From assembly GCA_030765065.1 (NCBI GenBank), contig CM060983.1, positions 230,659,528 through 230,723,527 on the forward strand: a stretch of DNA of 64,000 bases, in the 5' to 3' direction. Numbering within the stretch: position 1 is the first letter of the stretch; every line of letters starts with the position of its first letter. The notes below the pieces were generated by a model. The model was not told the DNA's origin. It saw nothing but the letters and a program-made list of their open reading frames with translations, and made no database searches. The DNA comes from Deroplatys truncata. Lineage: Eukaryota > Arthropoda > Insecta > Mantodea > Mantidae. Shown here one piece after another: positions 40,007 through 52,900 of the stretch. A program made the position numbers and the translations under genes.

Positions 40007-40440
40007 GTTAACACCTGTCGTATATTAGCTGTAGTTGAGGCAGAAAAACTTACTCTTACTCTCACTCGTGTGTTAACTCCTGTCCTGTGTTAGCTGTAGT
40101 TGGAGCAGAAAAACAGGCTCATACTCTCATTAGTGTGTTAACACCTGTCCTATGTTAGCTGTAGTTGAGGCAGAAAAACACACTTTTACTCTCACTCGTG
40201 CGTTAACTCCTGTGTTATGCTAGCTGTACTTGGAGCAGAAAAGCATACTCTTACTCTCACTCGTGTGTTAACTCCTGTTCTATGTTAGCTGTAGTTGAGG
40301 CAGAAAGACACACTCTAGCTCTCACTCGTGTGTTAACTCCTGTCCTATGTTAGCTGAAGTTTGGGCAGAAAAACACACTCTCACTCTCACTCTTGTGTTA
40401 ACTACTGTCCTATGTTAGTTTAGTTACAGCAGAAAACACA

Positions 40441-43400
40441 CACTTATACTCTCAGAAATGTTTTATCTGCTGTCCTATGTTAGCTGTAGTTGGAGCACAA
40501 AAACGCACTCATACTCTTACTTGTGTGTTAACTCCTATCCTGAGTTAGCAGTACTTGGAGCATAAAAACACACTCATACTCTCACTCGTGTGTTAACTCC
40601 TGTCCTATGATAAGACTTGTTGGAATCATAAAACCACACTCTTACTCTCACAAGTGTGCTAATTCCTGTCCTATGTTAGCTGTAGTTGGAGTAGAAAAGA
40701 ACACTCATACTCACTAGTGTGTTCACTCCTGTCCTATGTTAGCTGTAGTTTGAGGAGATAAAAAAACTAGTGTGTTAACTCCTGTCCTATGTTAGCTGAA
40801 GGTGCAGCACAAAAACACACTCATACTCCCACTCGTGTGTTAACTCCTGCCCAATTTAGCTGTAGTTGGAGCAGAGAAGCAAACTCATACTCTCACTAGG
40901 GTGCTAACTCCATTCCTATGTTAGTTTAGTTGCTGCAGAAAACACACACTCATACTCTCACTAGTGTGTTAACACTTTCTTATGCTAGCTGTAGGTGGAG
41001 CAGAAAAATAAACTCATACTCTCACTAGGGTGCCAACTCCTGTCCTATGTTAGTTTAGTTACAGCAGAAAACACACACTCATACTTTCACTAGTGTGCTA
41101 ACTCCTGTCCTAAGCTACTGTAGTTGGAGCAGAAAACACACTCATACTTTCACTAGTGTGCTAACTCCTGTCCTATGTTGGTTTAGTTACAGCAGAAAAC
41201 ACACATTCATATTTCCTTTACTAGTGTGGTAACTCCTGTCCTATGCTACTGTAGTTAGATCAGAAAAACACACTCATACTCTCACTAGTGTTCTAACTCC
41301 TGTCGTATGCTAGCTGTTGTTGGAGTAGAAAAACACACTTATACTCTCACTAGTGTGTTACCACCTGTCATGTGCTAATTGTAGTTGGAGCAAAAAAACA
41401 CACTCATAATCTCACTAGTGTGCTAACTCCTGTCTTATGCTAGCAGTTGTTGGAGCAGAAAAACACACTCACACTCTTACTAATGTGTTAACACCTGTCT
41501 TATGCTACCTATAGTTGGAGTAGAAAAACACACTCATACTCTCACTAATGTATTAACTCCTGTCTTATGCTAGCTGTAGATAGAGCAGAAAAACACACTC
41601 ATACTCTCACTAGTGTGTTACCTCCTGTCTTATTCTAGCTGTAGGTGGAGTAGTAAAACACAGTCATTCCCTCACAAGTGTGGTAGTACCTGTCCTATGT
41701 TAGCTGTAGTTGGAGCAGAAAAACACACTCATACTCCCACTAGTGTGTTAACTCTTATCATATGTTAGCTGTGTTTAGAGCTGTAAAACACATGCATACT
41801 CTCACTAGCGTGCTAAATACTGTCCTATTTTAGCTGTAGGTAGAGCAGAAAAACACACTCATACCCTCACTAGTGTGTTAAAGCCTGTCTCAAGCTAGCT
41901 GTAGGTGGAGCAGAAAGATGTACTCATACTCCCACTAGTGTCTTAAGTACTAACCTATGTTAGCTGTCGTTATAGCTGTAAAAAACATGCATACCCTTAC
42001 TAGTGTGCTAACTCCTGTGCTATTTATGCTGTAGTTGGAGCAGAAAAACACACTCATACTCTAACATCTGTGTTAACTCCTGTCTTATGCTAGCAATAGT
42101 TGGAGCAGAAAACCTTAGGTTTACTGTAACCTCTGTGTTAATTCCTGCCTTATGCTAGCTGTATTTGGAGCAATAAAACACACTCAATCTCTAACCTATG
42201 TGTTAACTCCTGTCTTATGCTAGCTGTAGTTGGAGCAGAAAAACAAACTCATACTCTCACAAGTGTGTTAAATTAAGTCTTATGCTAGCTGTAGTTGGAG
42301 CAGAAAAACACACTTATATTCTCACTACTGTGTTAAATTCTGTGTTATGCTAGCTGTAGTTGGAGCAGAAGAATGCACTCATACTCTCAGTTGTGTGTTA
42401 GCTCCTGTCCTATGTTAGCAGTATTTGGAGCACAAATATGCACTCATACTCTCACTTGTGTGTAAACTCATGTCCTATGTTAGCAGTAGTTGGAGCACAA
42501 AAACGGACTCATACTCTCACTTGTGTGTTAACTCCTCTCCTATGTTAGCTGTAGTTGGAGAAGAAAACACACTCATACTGTACCTAGTGTGTTAACTCCT
42601 GTCCTATGTTAGCTGAAGGTGGAGCACAAAAACACACTCATACTCCCACTCGTGTGTTAACTCCTGCCCAATTTAGCTGTAGTTGGAGCAGAGAAGCAAA
42701 CTCATACTCTCACTAGGGTGCTAACTCCATTCCTATGTTAGTTTAGTTGCTGCAGAAAACACACACTCATACTCTCACTAGTGTGTTAACACTTTCTTAT
42801 GCTAGCTGTAGGTGGAGCAGAAAAATAAACTCATACTCTCACTAGGGTGCCAACTCCTGTCCTATGTTAGTTTAGTTACAGCAGAAAACACACACTCATA
42901 CTTTCACTAGTGTGCTAACTCCTGTCCTAAGCTACTGTAGTTGGAGCAGAAAACACACTCATACTTTCACTAGTGTGCTAACTCCTGTCCTAAGCTACTG
43001 TAGTTGGAGCAGAAAATTCACTAATACTTTCACTAGTGTGCTAACTCTTGTCCTATGTTAGTTTAGTTACAGCAGAAAACACACATTCATACTTCCTTTA
43101 CTAGTGTGGTAACTCCTGTCCTATGCTACTGTAGTTAGATCAGAAAAACACACTCTTACTCTCACTAGTGTGCTAACTCCTGTCCTATGTTAGCTGTAGT
43201 TGAGGCAGAAAAACACACTCTTACTCTCACTCTTGTGTTAACTCCTGTCCTATGTTAGCTGTAGTTGGAGCAGAAAAACATATTCATACTCTCGTTTGTG
43301 TGTTAACACCTGTCCTATGTTAGCTGTAGTTGAGGCAGAAAAACTTACTCTTACTCTCACTCGTGTGTTAACTCCTGTCCTGTGTTAGCTGTAGTTGGAG

Positions 43401-46260
43401 CAGAAAAACAGACTCATACTCTCATTAGTGTGTAAGTCCTGTCCTATGTTAGCTGTAATTGAGGCAGCAAAACATACTCTTACTCTCACTCGTGTGTTAA
43501 CTCCTGTCCTATGTTAGCTGTAGTTGGAGCAGAAAAACACAGTCATTCTATCACTAGTGTGTTCACTCCTGTCCTATGTTAGATGTTATTAGGAGCAGAA
43601 AAACATGCTCATACTCTCACTAGTGTGTCCTAAGTTAGCTGTAGTTGGAGCACAAAACACACTCATACTCCCATTGTGTGTTAACTCCTGTCCTATTTTA
43701 GCTATAGTTGGAGTAGAAAAACGAAACACATAGTCACACTAGTGTGTTCACTCCTGTCTTCTGCAAGATATTTCAGAAAAACAGACTTATACTCTCAGAA
43801 ATGTTTTATCTGCTGTCCTATGCTAGCTGTAGTTGGAGCAGAAAAACGCACTCATACTCTTACTTGTGTGTTAACTCCTATCCTGAGTTAGCAGTACTTG
43901 GAGCATAAAAACACACTCATACTCTCACTCGTGTGTTAACTCCTGTCCTATGATAAGACTTGTTGGAATCATAAAACCACACTCTTACTCTCACAAGTGT
44001 GCTAATTCCTGTCCTATGTTAGCTGTAGTTGGAGTAGAAAATAACACTCATACTCACTAATGTGTTCACTCCTGTCCTATGTTAGCTGTAGTTTGAGCAG
44101 ATAAACAAACTCATAGTCTCACTAGTGTGTTAACTCCTGTCCTATGTTAGCTGAAGGTGGAGCACAAAAACACACTCATACTCCCACTCGTGTGTTAACT
44201 CCTCCCCAATTTAGCTGTAGTTGGAGCAGAGAAGCAAACTCATACTCTCACTAGGGTGCGAACTCCATTCCTATGTTAGTTTAGTTGCTGCAGAAAACAC
44301 ACACTCATACTTCAACTAGTGTGTTAACTCCTGTCCTATGCTACTGTAGTTAGATCAGAAAAACACACTCATACTCTCACTAGTGTTCTAACTCTTTCGT
44401 ATGCTAGCTGTTGTTGGAGCAGAAAAACACACTTATACTCTCACTAGTGTGTTAACACCTGTCTAATGCTAATTGTAGTTGGAGCAGAAAAACACACTCT
44501 TACTCTCACTAGTGTGCTAACTCCTGTCCTATGTTAGCTGTAGTTGAGGCAGAAAAACACACTCTTACTCTCACTCTTGTGTTAACTCCTGTCCTATGTT
44601 AGCTGTAGTTGGAGCAGAAAAACATATTCATACTCTCATTTGTGTGTTAACACCTGTCCTATGTTAGCTGTAATTGAGGCAGCAAAACATACTCCTACTC
44701 TCACTCGTGTGTTAACTCCTGTCCAATGTTAGCTGTAGTTGGAGCAGAAAAACACAGTCATTCTATCACTAGTATGTTCACTCCTGTCCTATGTTAGATG
44801 TTATAGGAGCAGAAAAACATGCTCATACTCTCACTAGTGTGTCCTATGTTAGCTGTAGTTGGAGCACAAAACACACTCATACACCGACTTGTGTGTTCAC
44901 TCCTGTCCTATTTTAGCTATAGCTGGAGTAGAAAAACGAAACGCATAGTCACACTAGTGTGTTTACTCCTGTCTTGTGCAAGATATTTCAGAAAAACACA
45001 CTTATACTCTCAGAAATGTTTTATCTGCTGTCCTATGTTAGCTGTAGTTGGAGCACAAAAACGCACTCATACTCTTACTTGTGTGTTAACTCCTATCCTG
45101 AGTTAGCAGTACTTGGAGCATAAAAACACACTCATACTCTCACTCCTGTGTTAACTCCTGTGCTATGATAAAACTTGTTGGAATCATAAAACCACACTCA
45201 CACTCTCACAAGTGTGCTAATTCCTGTCCTATGTTAGCTGTAGTTGGAGTAGAAAATAACACTCATACTAACTAGTGTGTTCACTCCTGTCCTATGTTAG
45301 CTGTATTTTGAGCAGATAAACAAACTCATAGTCTCACTAGTGTGTTAACTCCTGTCCTATGTTAGCTGAAGGTGGAGCACAAAAACACAGTCATACTTCC
45401 ACTCGTGTGTTAACTCCTGCCCAGTTTAGCTGTAGTTGGAGCAGAGAAGCAAACTCATACTCTCACTAGGGTGCCTACTCCTGTCCTATGTTAGTTTAGT
45501 TACAGCACAAAAACACACTCATACTCCCACTCGTGTGTTAACTCCTGCCCAATTTAGCTGTAGTTGGAGCAGAGAAGCAAACTCATACTCTCACTAGGGT
45601 GCTAACTCCATTCCTATGTTAGTTTAGTTGCTGCAGAAAACACACACTCATACTCTCACTAGTGTGTTAACACTTTCTTATGCTAGCTGTAGGTGGAGCA
45701 GAAAAACACACTCATACTCTCACTAGGGTGCCAACTCCTGTCCTATGTTAGTTTAGTTACAGCAGAAAACACACATTCATATTTCCTTTACTAGTGTGGT
45801 AACTCCTGTCCTATGCTACTGTAGTTAGATCAGAAAAACACACTCATACTCTCACTAGTGTGCTAACTCCTGTCGTATGCTAGCTGTTGTTGGAGTAGAA
45901 AAACACACTTATACTCTCACTAGTGTGTTACCATCCGTCTTGTGCTAATTGTAGTTGGAGCAGAAAAACACACTCATTTTCTCACTAGTGTGCTAACTCC
46001 TGTCTTATGCTAGCAGTTGTTGGAGCAGAAAAACACACTCACACTCTTACTAATGTGTTAACACCTGTCTTCTGCTACCTGTAGTTGGAGTAGAAAAACA
46101 CACTCATACTCTCACTAATGTATTAACTCCTGTCTTATGCTAGCTGTAGATAGAGCAGAAAAACACACTCATACTCTCACTAGTGTGTTACCTCCGGTCT
46201 TATTCTAGCTGTAGGTGGAGCAGGAAAACACAGTCATTCCCTCACAAGTGTGTTAGTACC
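40441..46260. repeat. 5.8-kb class B higher-order block, copy 2
   Basis: Near-identical partner of 28,069-33,830 (offset 12,372-12,437 bp). Landmarks: CCTATGATAAGACTTG at 40,604 and 43,947, its GCTATGATAAAACTTG variant at 45,162, and GAAGAATGC at 42,368. At ~46,265 it jumps directly to sequence equivalent to ~34,285 of copy 1. It therefore lacks ~455 bp (about seven monomers), which is why the offset drops from 12,435 to 11,980 bp. Confidence 0.92.
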
Positions 46261-46920
46261 TGTCCTATGCTAGCTGTAGTTGGAGCAATAAAACACACTC
46301 ATTCTCTAACCTATGTGTTAACTCCTGTCTTATGCTAGCAGTAGTTGGAGCAGAAAAACAAACTCATACTCTCACAAGTGTGTTAAATTAAGTCTTATGC
46401 TAGCTGTAGTTGGAGCAGTAAAACACACTCATTCTCTAACCTATGTGTTAACTCCTGTCATATGCTAGCAATAGTTGGAGCAGAAAACCTTAGGTTTACT
46501 GTAACCTCTGTGTTAATTCCTGCCTTATGCTAGCTGTAGTTGGAGCAGTAAAACACACTTATATTTTCACTACTGTGTTAAATTCTGTGTTATGCCAGCT
46601 GTAGTTGGAGCAGATAAACACACTTATACTCTCAGTTGTGTGTTAACTCCTGTTCTATGTTAGCAGTATTTGGAGCACAAATATGCACTCATACTCTCAC
46701 TTGTGTGTAAACTCATGTCCTATGTTAGCAGTAGTTGGAGCACACAAACGGACTCATACTCTCACTTGTTTGTTAAATCCTGTCCTATGTTAGCTGTAGT
46801 TGGAGGAGAGAACACACTCATACTCTAACTAGTGTGTTAAATCCTTTCCTATGTTAGCTGTAGTTGGAGTAGAAAAAAGACTTATACTCTCACTAGTGTG
46901 TTCACTCTTGTCCTATGTTA

Positions 46921-49900
46921 GATGTGGTTGGAGCAGAAAAACAAACTCGTTCTCTCAATTGTGTGTTAGATTCTGTCTTATGCTAGCTGTAGTTGGAGCA
47001 GAAAAACACACTTATATTCTCACTAGTGTGTTAAATTCTGTGTTATGCTAGCTGTAGTTCCAGCAGAAAAAGGCACTCATACTCTCAGTTGTGTGTTAAC
47101 TCCTGTCCTATGTTAGCAGTATTTGGAGCACAAAAACGCACCCATACTCTCACTTGTGTGTAAACTCATGTCGTATATTAGCAGTAGTTAGAGCACAAAA
47201 ACGCACTCATACTCTCACTTGTGTGTTAACTCCTGTCCTATGTACGCTGTAGTTGGAGAAGAAATCACACTCATACTATAACTAGTGTGTTAACTTCTGT
47301 CCTATGTTAGCTGCAGTTGGAGCAGAAAAACAAACCCATACTCTCACTAATGTGTTAACTCCTGTCCTATGTTAACTGTACGTGGAGAAGAAAAACACAC
47401 TCATACACTCACTCGTGTGTTAACACCTGTCCTATGTTAGCTGTGTGTGGAGCAGAAAAACACACTCTCACTCTCACTCGTGTGTTAACTCCTGTCTTAT
47501 GCTAGCTGTACGTGGAGCAGAAAAACATACTCATACTCTAACATCTGTGTTAATTCCTGTCTTATGCTAGCAGTAGTTGGAGCAGAAAACCTTAGGTTTA
47601 CTGTAACCTCTGTGTTAATTCCTGCCTTATGCTAGCTGTATTTGGAGCAGTAAAACACACTCATTCTCTAAACTATGTGTTAACTCCTGTCTTATGCTAG
47701 CTGTAGTTGGAGACAAAAAACAAACTCATACTCTCACAAGTGTGTTAAATTAACTCCTGTCCTATGTTAGTTGTAGTTGGAGCAGAAAAACATATTCATA
47801 CTCTCATTTGTGTGTTAACACCTGTCCTATGTTAGCTGTAGTTGAGGCAGAAAAACTTACTCTAACTCTCACTCGTGTGTTAACTCCTGTGCTGTGTTAG
47901 CTGTAGTTGGAGCAGAAAAACAGACTCATACTCTCATTAGTGTGTAACTCCTGTCCTATGTTAGCTGTAATTGAGGCAGCAAAACATACTCTTACTCTCA
48001 CTCGTGTGTTAACTCTTGTCCTATGTCAGCTGTAGTTGGAGCAGAAAAACACAGTCATTCTATCACTAGTGTGTTCACTCCTGTCCTATGTTAGCTGTAG
48101 TTTGAGGAGATAAACAAACTCATACTCTCACAAGTGTGTTAAATTAAGTCTTATGCTAGCTGTAGTTGGAGCAGAAAAACACACTTATATTCTCACTACT
48201 GTGTTAAATTCTGTGTTATGCTAGCTGTAGTTGGAGCAGAAGAATGCACTCATACTCTCAGTTGTGTGTTAGCTCCTGTCCTATGTTAGCAGTATTTGGA
48301 GCACAAATATGCACTCATACTCTCACTTGTGTGTAAACTCATGTCCTATGTTAGCAGTAGTTGGAGCACAAAAACGGACTCATACTCTCACTTGTGTGTT
48401 AACTCCTCTCCTATGTTAGCTGTAGTTGGAGAAGAAAACACACTCATACTGTACCTAGTGTGTTAACTCCTGTCCTATGTTAGCTGAAGGTGGAGCACAA
48501 AAACACACTCATACTCCCACTCGTGTGTTAACTCCTGCCCAATTTAGCTGTAGTTGGAGCAGAGAAGCAAACTCATACTCTCACTAGGGTGCTAACTCCA
48601 TTCCTATGTTAGTTTAGTTGCTGCAGAAAACACACACTCATACTCTCACTAGTGTGTTAACACTTTCTTATGCTACCTGTAGGTGGAGTAGAAAAACACA
48701 CTCATACCTTAACTAGTGTTCTAACTCCTGTCTTATGCTAGCTGTAGGTGGAGCAGAAAAACACACTCATACTCTCACTAGGGTGCCAACTCCTGTCCTA
48801 TGTTAGTTTAGTTACAGCAGAAAACACACACTCATACTTTCACTAGTGTGCTAACTCCTGTCCTAAGCTACTGTAGTTGGAGCAGAAAACACATTAATAC
48901 TTTCACTAGTGTGCTAACTCCTGTCCTTTGTTAGTTTAGTTACAGCAGAAAACACACATTCATACTTCCTTTACTAGTGTGGTTACTCCTGTCCTATGCT
49001 ACTGTAGTTAGATCAGAAAAACACACTCTTACTCTCACTAGTGTGCTAACTCCTGTCCTATGTTAGCTGTAGTTGAGGCAGAAAAACACACTCTTACTCT
49101 CACTCTTGTGTTAACTCCTGTCCTATGTTAGCTGTAGTTGGAGCAGAAAAACATATTCATACTCTCGTTTGTGTGTTAACACCTGTCCTATGTTAGCTGT
49201 AGTTGAGGCAGTAAAACTTACTCTTACTCTCACTCGTGTGTTAACTCCTGTCCTGTGTTAGCTGTAGTTGGAGCAGAAAAACAGACTCATACTCTCATTA
49301 GTGTGTAACTCCTGTCCTATGTTAGCTGTAATTGAGGCAGCAAAACATACTCTTACTCTCACTCGTGTGTTAACTCCTGTCCTATGTTAGCTGTAGTTGG
49401 AGCAGAAAAACACAGTCATTCTATCACTAGTGTGTTCACTCCTGTCCTATGTTAGATGTTATTAGGAGCAGAAAAACATGCTCATACTCTCACTAGTGTG
49501 TCCTAAGTTAGCTGTAGTTGGAGCACAAAACACACTCATACTCCCATTGTGTGTTAACTCCTGTCCTATTTTAGCTATAGTTGGAGTAGAAAAACGAAAC
49601 ACATAGTCACACTAGTGTGTTCACTCCTGTCTTCTGCAAGATATTTCAGAAAAACAGACTTATACTCTCAGAAATGTTTTATCTGCTGTCCTATGCTAGC
49701 TGTAGTTGGAGCACAAAAACGCACTCATACTCTTACTTGTGTCTTAACTCCTATCCTGAGTTAGCAGTACTTGGAGCATAAAAACACACTCATACTCTCA
49801 CTCGTGTGTTAACTCCTGTCCTATGATAAGACTTGTTGGAATCATAAAACCACACTCTTACTCTCACAAGTGTGCTAATGCCTGTCCTATGTTAGCTGTA

Positions 49901-52900
49901 GTTGGAGTAGAAAATAACACTCATACTCACTAATGTGTTCACTCCTGTCCTATGTTAGCTGTAGTTTGAGCAGATAAACAAACTCATAGTCTCACTAGTG
50001 TGTTAACTCCTGTCCTATGTTAGCTGAAGGTGGAGCACAAAAACACACTCATACTCCCACTCGTGTGTTAACTCCTCCCCAATTTAGCTGTAGTTGGAGC
50101 AGAGAAGCAAACTCATACTCTCACTAGGGTGCTAACTCCATTCCTATGTTAGTTTAGTTGCTGCAGAAAACACACACTCATACTCTCACTAGTGTGTTAA
50201 CACTTTCTTATGCTAGCTGTAGGTGGAGCAGAAAAACACACTCATACTCTCACTAGGGTGCCAACTCCTGTCCTATGTTAGTTTAGTTACAGCAGAAAAC
50301 ACACATTCATATTTCCTTTACTAGTGTGGTAACTCCTGTCCTATGCTACTGTAGTTAGATCAGAAAAACACACTCATACTCTCACTAGTGTTCTAACTCC
50401 TGTCGTATGCTAGCTGTTGTTGGAGTAGAAAAACATACATATACTCTCACTAGTGTGTTACCACCCGTCTTGTGCTAATTGTAGTTGGAGCAGAAAAACA
50501 CACTCATTTTCTCACTAGTGTGCTAACTCCTGTCTTATGCTAGCAGTTGTTGGAGCAGAAAAACACACTCACACTCTTACTAATGTGTTAACACCTGTCT
50601 TGTGCTAATTGTAGTTGGAGCAGAAAAACACACTCATAATCTCACTAGTGTGCTAACTCCTGTCTTATGCTAGCAGTTGTTGGAGCAGAAAAACACACTC
50701 ACACTCTTACTAATGTGTTAACACCTGTCTTATGCTACCTATAGTTGGAGTAGAAAAACACACACATACTCTCACTAATGTATTAACTCCTGTCTTATGC
50801 TAGCTGTAGATAGAGCAGAAAAACACACTCATACTCTCACTAGTGTGTTACCTCCTGTCTTATTCTAGCTGTAGGTGGAGCAGTAAAACACAGTCATTCC
50901 CTCACAAGTGTTTTAGTACCTGTCCTATGTTAGCTGTAGTTGGAGCAGAAAAACACACTCATACTCCCACTAGTGTGTTAACTCTTATCATATGTTAGCT
51001 GTGTTTAGAGCTGTAAAACACATGCATACTCTCACTAGCGTGCTAAATACTGTCCTATTTTAGCTGTAGGTAGAGCAGAAAAACACACTCATACCCTCAC
51101 TAGTGTGTTAAAGCCTGTCTCAAGCTAGCTGTAGGTGGAGCAGAAAGATGTACTCATACTCCCACTAGTGTCTTAAGTATTAACCTATGTTAGCTGTCGT
51201 TATAGCTGTAAAAAACATGCATACCCTTACTAGATGTGCTAACTCCTGTGCTATTTATGCTGTAGTTGGAGCAGAAAAACACACTCATACTCTAACATCT
51301 GTGTTAACTCCTGTCTTATGCTAGCAATAGTTGGAGCAGAAAACCTTAGGTTTACTGTAACCTCTGTGTTAATTCCTGCCTTATGCTAGCTGTATTTGGA
51401 GCAATAAAACACACTCAATCTCTAACCTATGTGTTAACTCCTGTCTTATGCTAGCTGTAGTTGGAGCAGAAAAACAAACTCATACCTTCACAAGTGTGTT
51501 AAATTAAGTCTTATGCTAGCTGTAGTTGGAGCAGAAAAACACACTTATATTCTCACTACTGTGTTAAATTCTGTGTTATGCTAGCTGTAGTTGGAGCAGA
51601 AGAATGCACTCATACTCTCAGTTGTGTGTTAGCTCCTGTCCTATGTTAGCAGTATTTGTAGCACAAATATGCACTCATACTCTCACTTGTGTGTAGTCTC
51701 ATGTCCTATGTTAGCATTAGTTGGAGCACAAAAACGGACTCATACTCTCACTTGTGTGTTAACTCCTCTCCTATGTTAGCTGTAGTTGGAGAAGAAAACA
51801 CACTCATACTGTACCTAGTGTGTTAACTCCTGTCCTATGTTAGCTGAAGGTGGAGCACAAAAACACACTCATACTCCCACTCGTGTGTTAACTCCTGCCC
51901 AATTTAGCTGTAGTTGGAGCAGAGAAGCAAACTCATACTCTCACTAGGGTGCTAACTCCATTCCTATGTTAGTTTAGTTGCTGCAGAAAACACACACTCA
52001 TACTCTCACTAGTGTGTTAACACTTTCTTATGCTACCTGTAGGTGGAGTAGAAAAACACACTCATACTTTAACTAGTGTTCTAACTCCTGTCTTATGCTA
52101 GCTGTAGGTGGAGCAGAAAAACACACTCATACTCTCACTAGGGTGCCAACTCCTGTCCTATGTTAGTTTAGTTACAGCAGAAAACACACACTCATACTTT
52201 CACTAGTGTGCTAACTCCTGTCCTAAGCTACTGTAGTTGGAGCAGAAAACACACTAATACTTTCACTAGTGTGCTAACTCCTGTCCTATGTTAGTTTAGT
52301 TACAGCAGAAAACACACATTCATACTTCCTTTACTAGTGTGGTAACTCCTGTCCTATGCTACTGTAGTTAGATCAGAAAAACACACTCTTACTCTCACTA
52401 GTGTGTTAACTCCTGTCCTATGTTAGCTGTAGTTGGAGCAGAAAAACATATTCATACTCTCGTTTGTGTGTTAACACCTGTCCTATGTTAGCTGTAGTTG
52501 AGGCAGAAAAACTTACTCTTACTCTCACTCGTGTGTTAACTCCTGTCCTGTGTTAGCTGTAGTTGGAGCAGAAAAACACAGTCATTCTATCACTAGTGTG
52601 TTCACTCCTGTCCTATGTTAGATGTTATTAGGAGCAGAAAAACATGCTCATACTCTCACTAGTGTGTCCTAAGTTAGCTGTAGTTGGAGCACAAAACACA
52701 CTCATACTCCCATTGTGTGTTAACTCCTGTCCTATTTTAGCTATAGTTGGAGTAGAATAACGAAACACATAGTCACACTAGTGTGTTCACTCCTGTCTTC
52801 TGCAAGATATTTCAGAAAAACAGACTTATACTCTCAGAAATGTTTTATCTGCTGTCCTATGCTAGCTGTAGTTGGAGCACAAAAACGCACTCATACTCTT

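Larger units (their letters stand above)
34941..46920. repeat. Class B satellite, superunit 2 (~12.0 kb) with class A island
   Basis: It begins with the GATGTGGTTGG marker at 34,941 and ends before the next one at 46,921. 34,941 to ~36,500 matches ~26,690-28,250 at an 8,248-bp offset (TACGTGGAGC at 27,281 and 35,529) and ~46,920-48,080 at 11,980 bp. From 40,441 it matches superunit 1. The central 38,215-40,010 part is specific to this unit and holds class A monomers plus local amplifications. The order shows repeated unequal exchange rather than simple tandem duplication. Confidence 0.9.
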
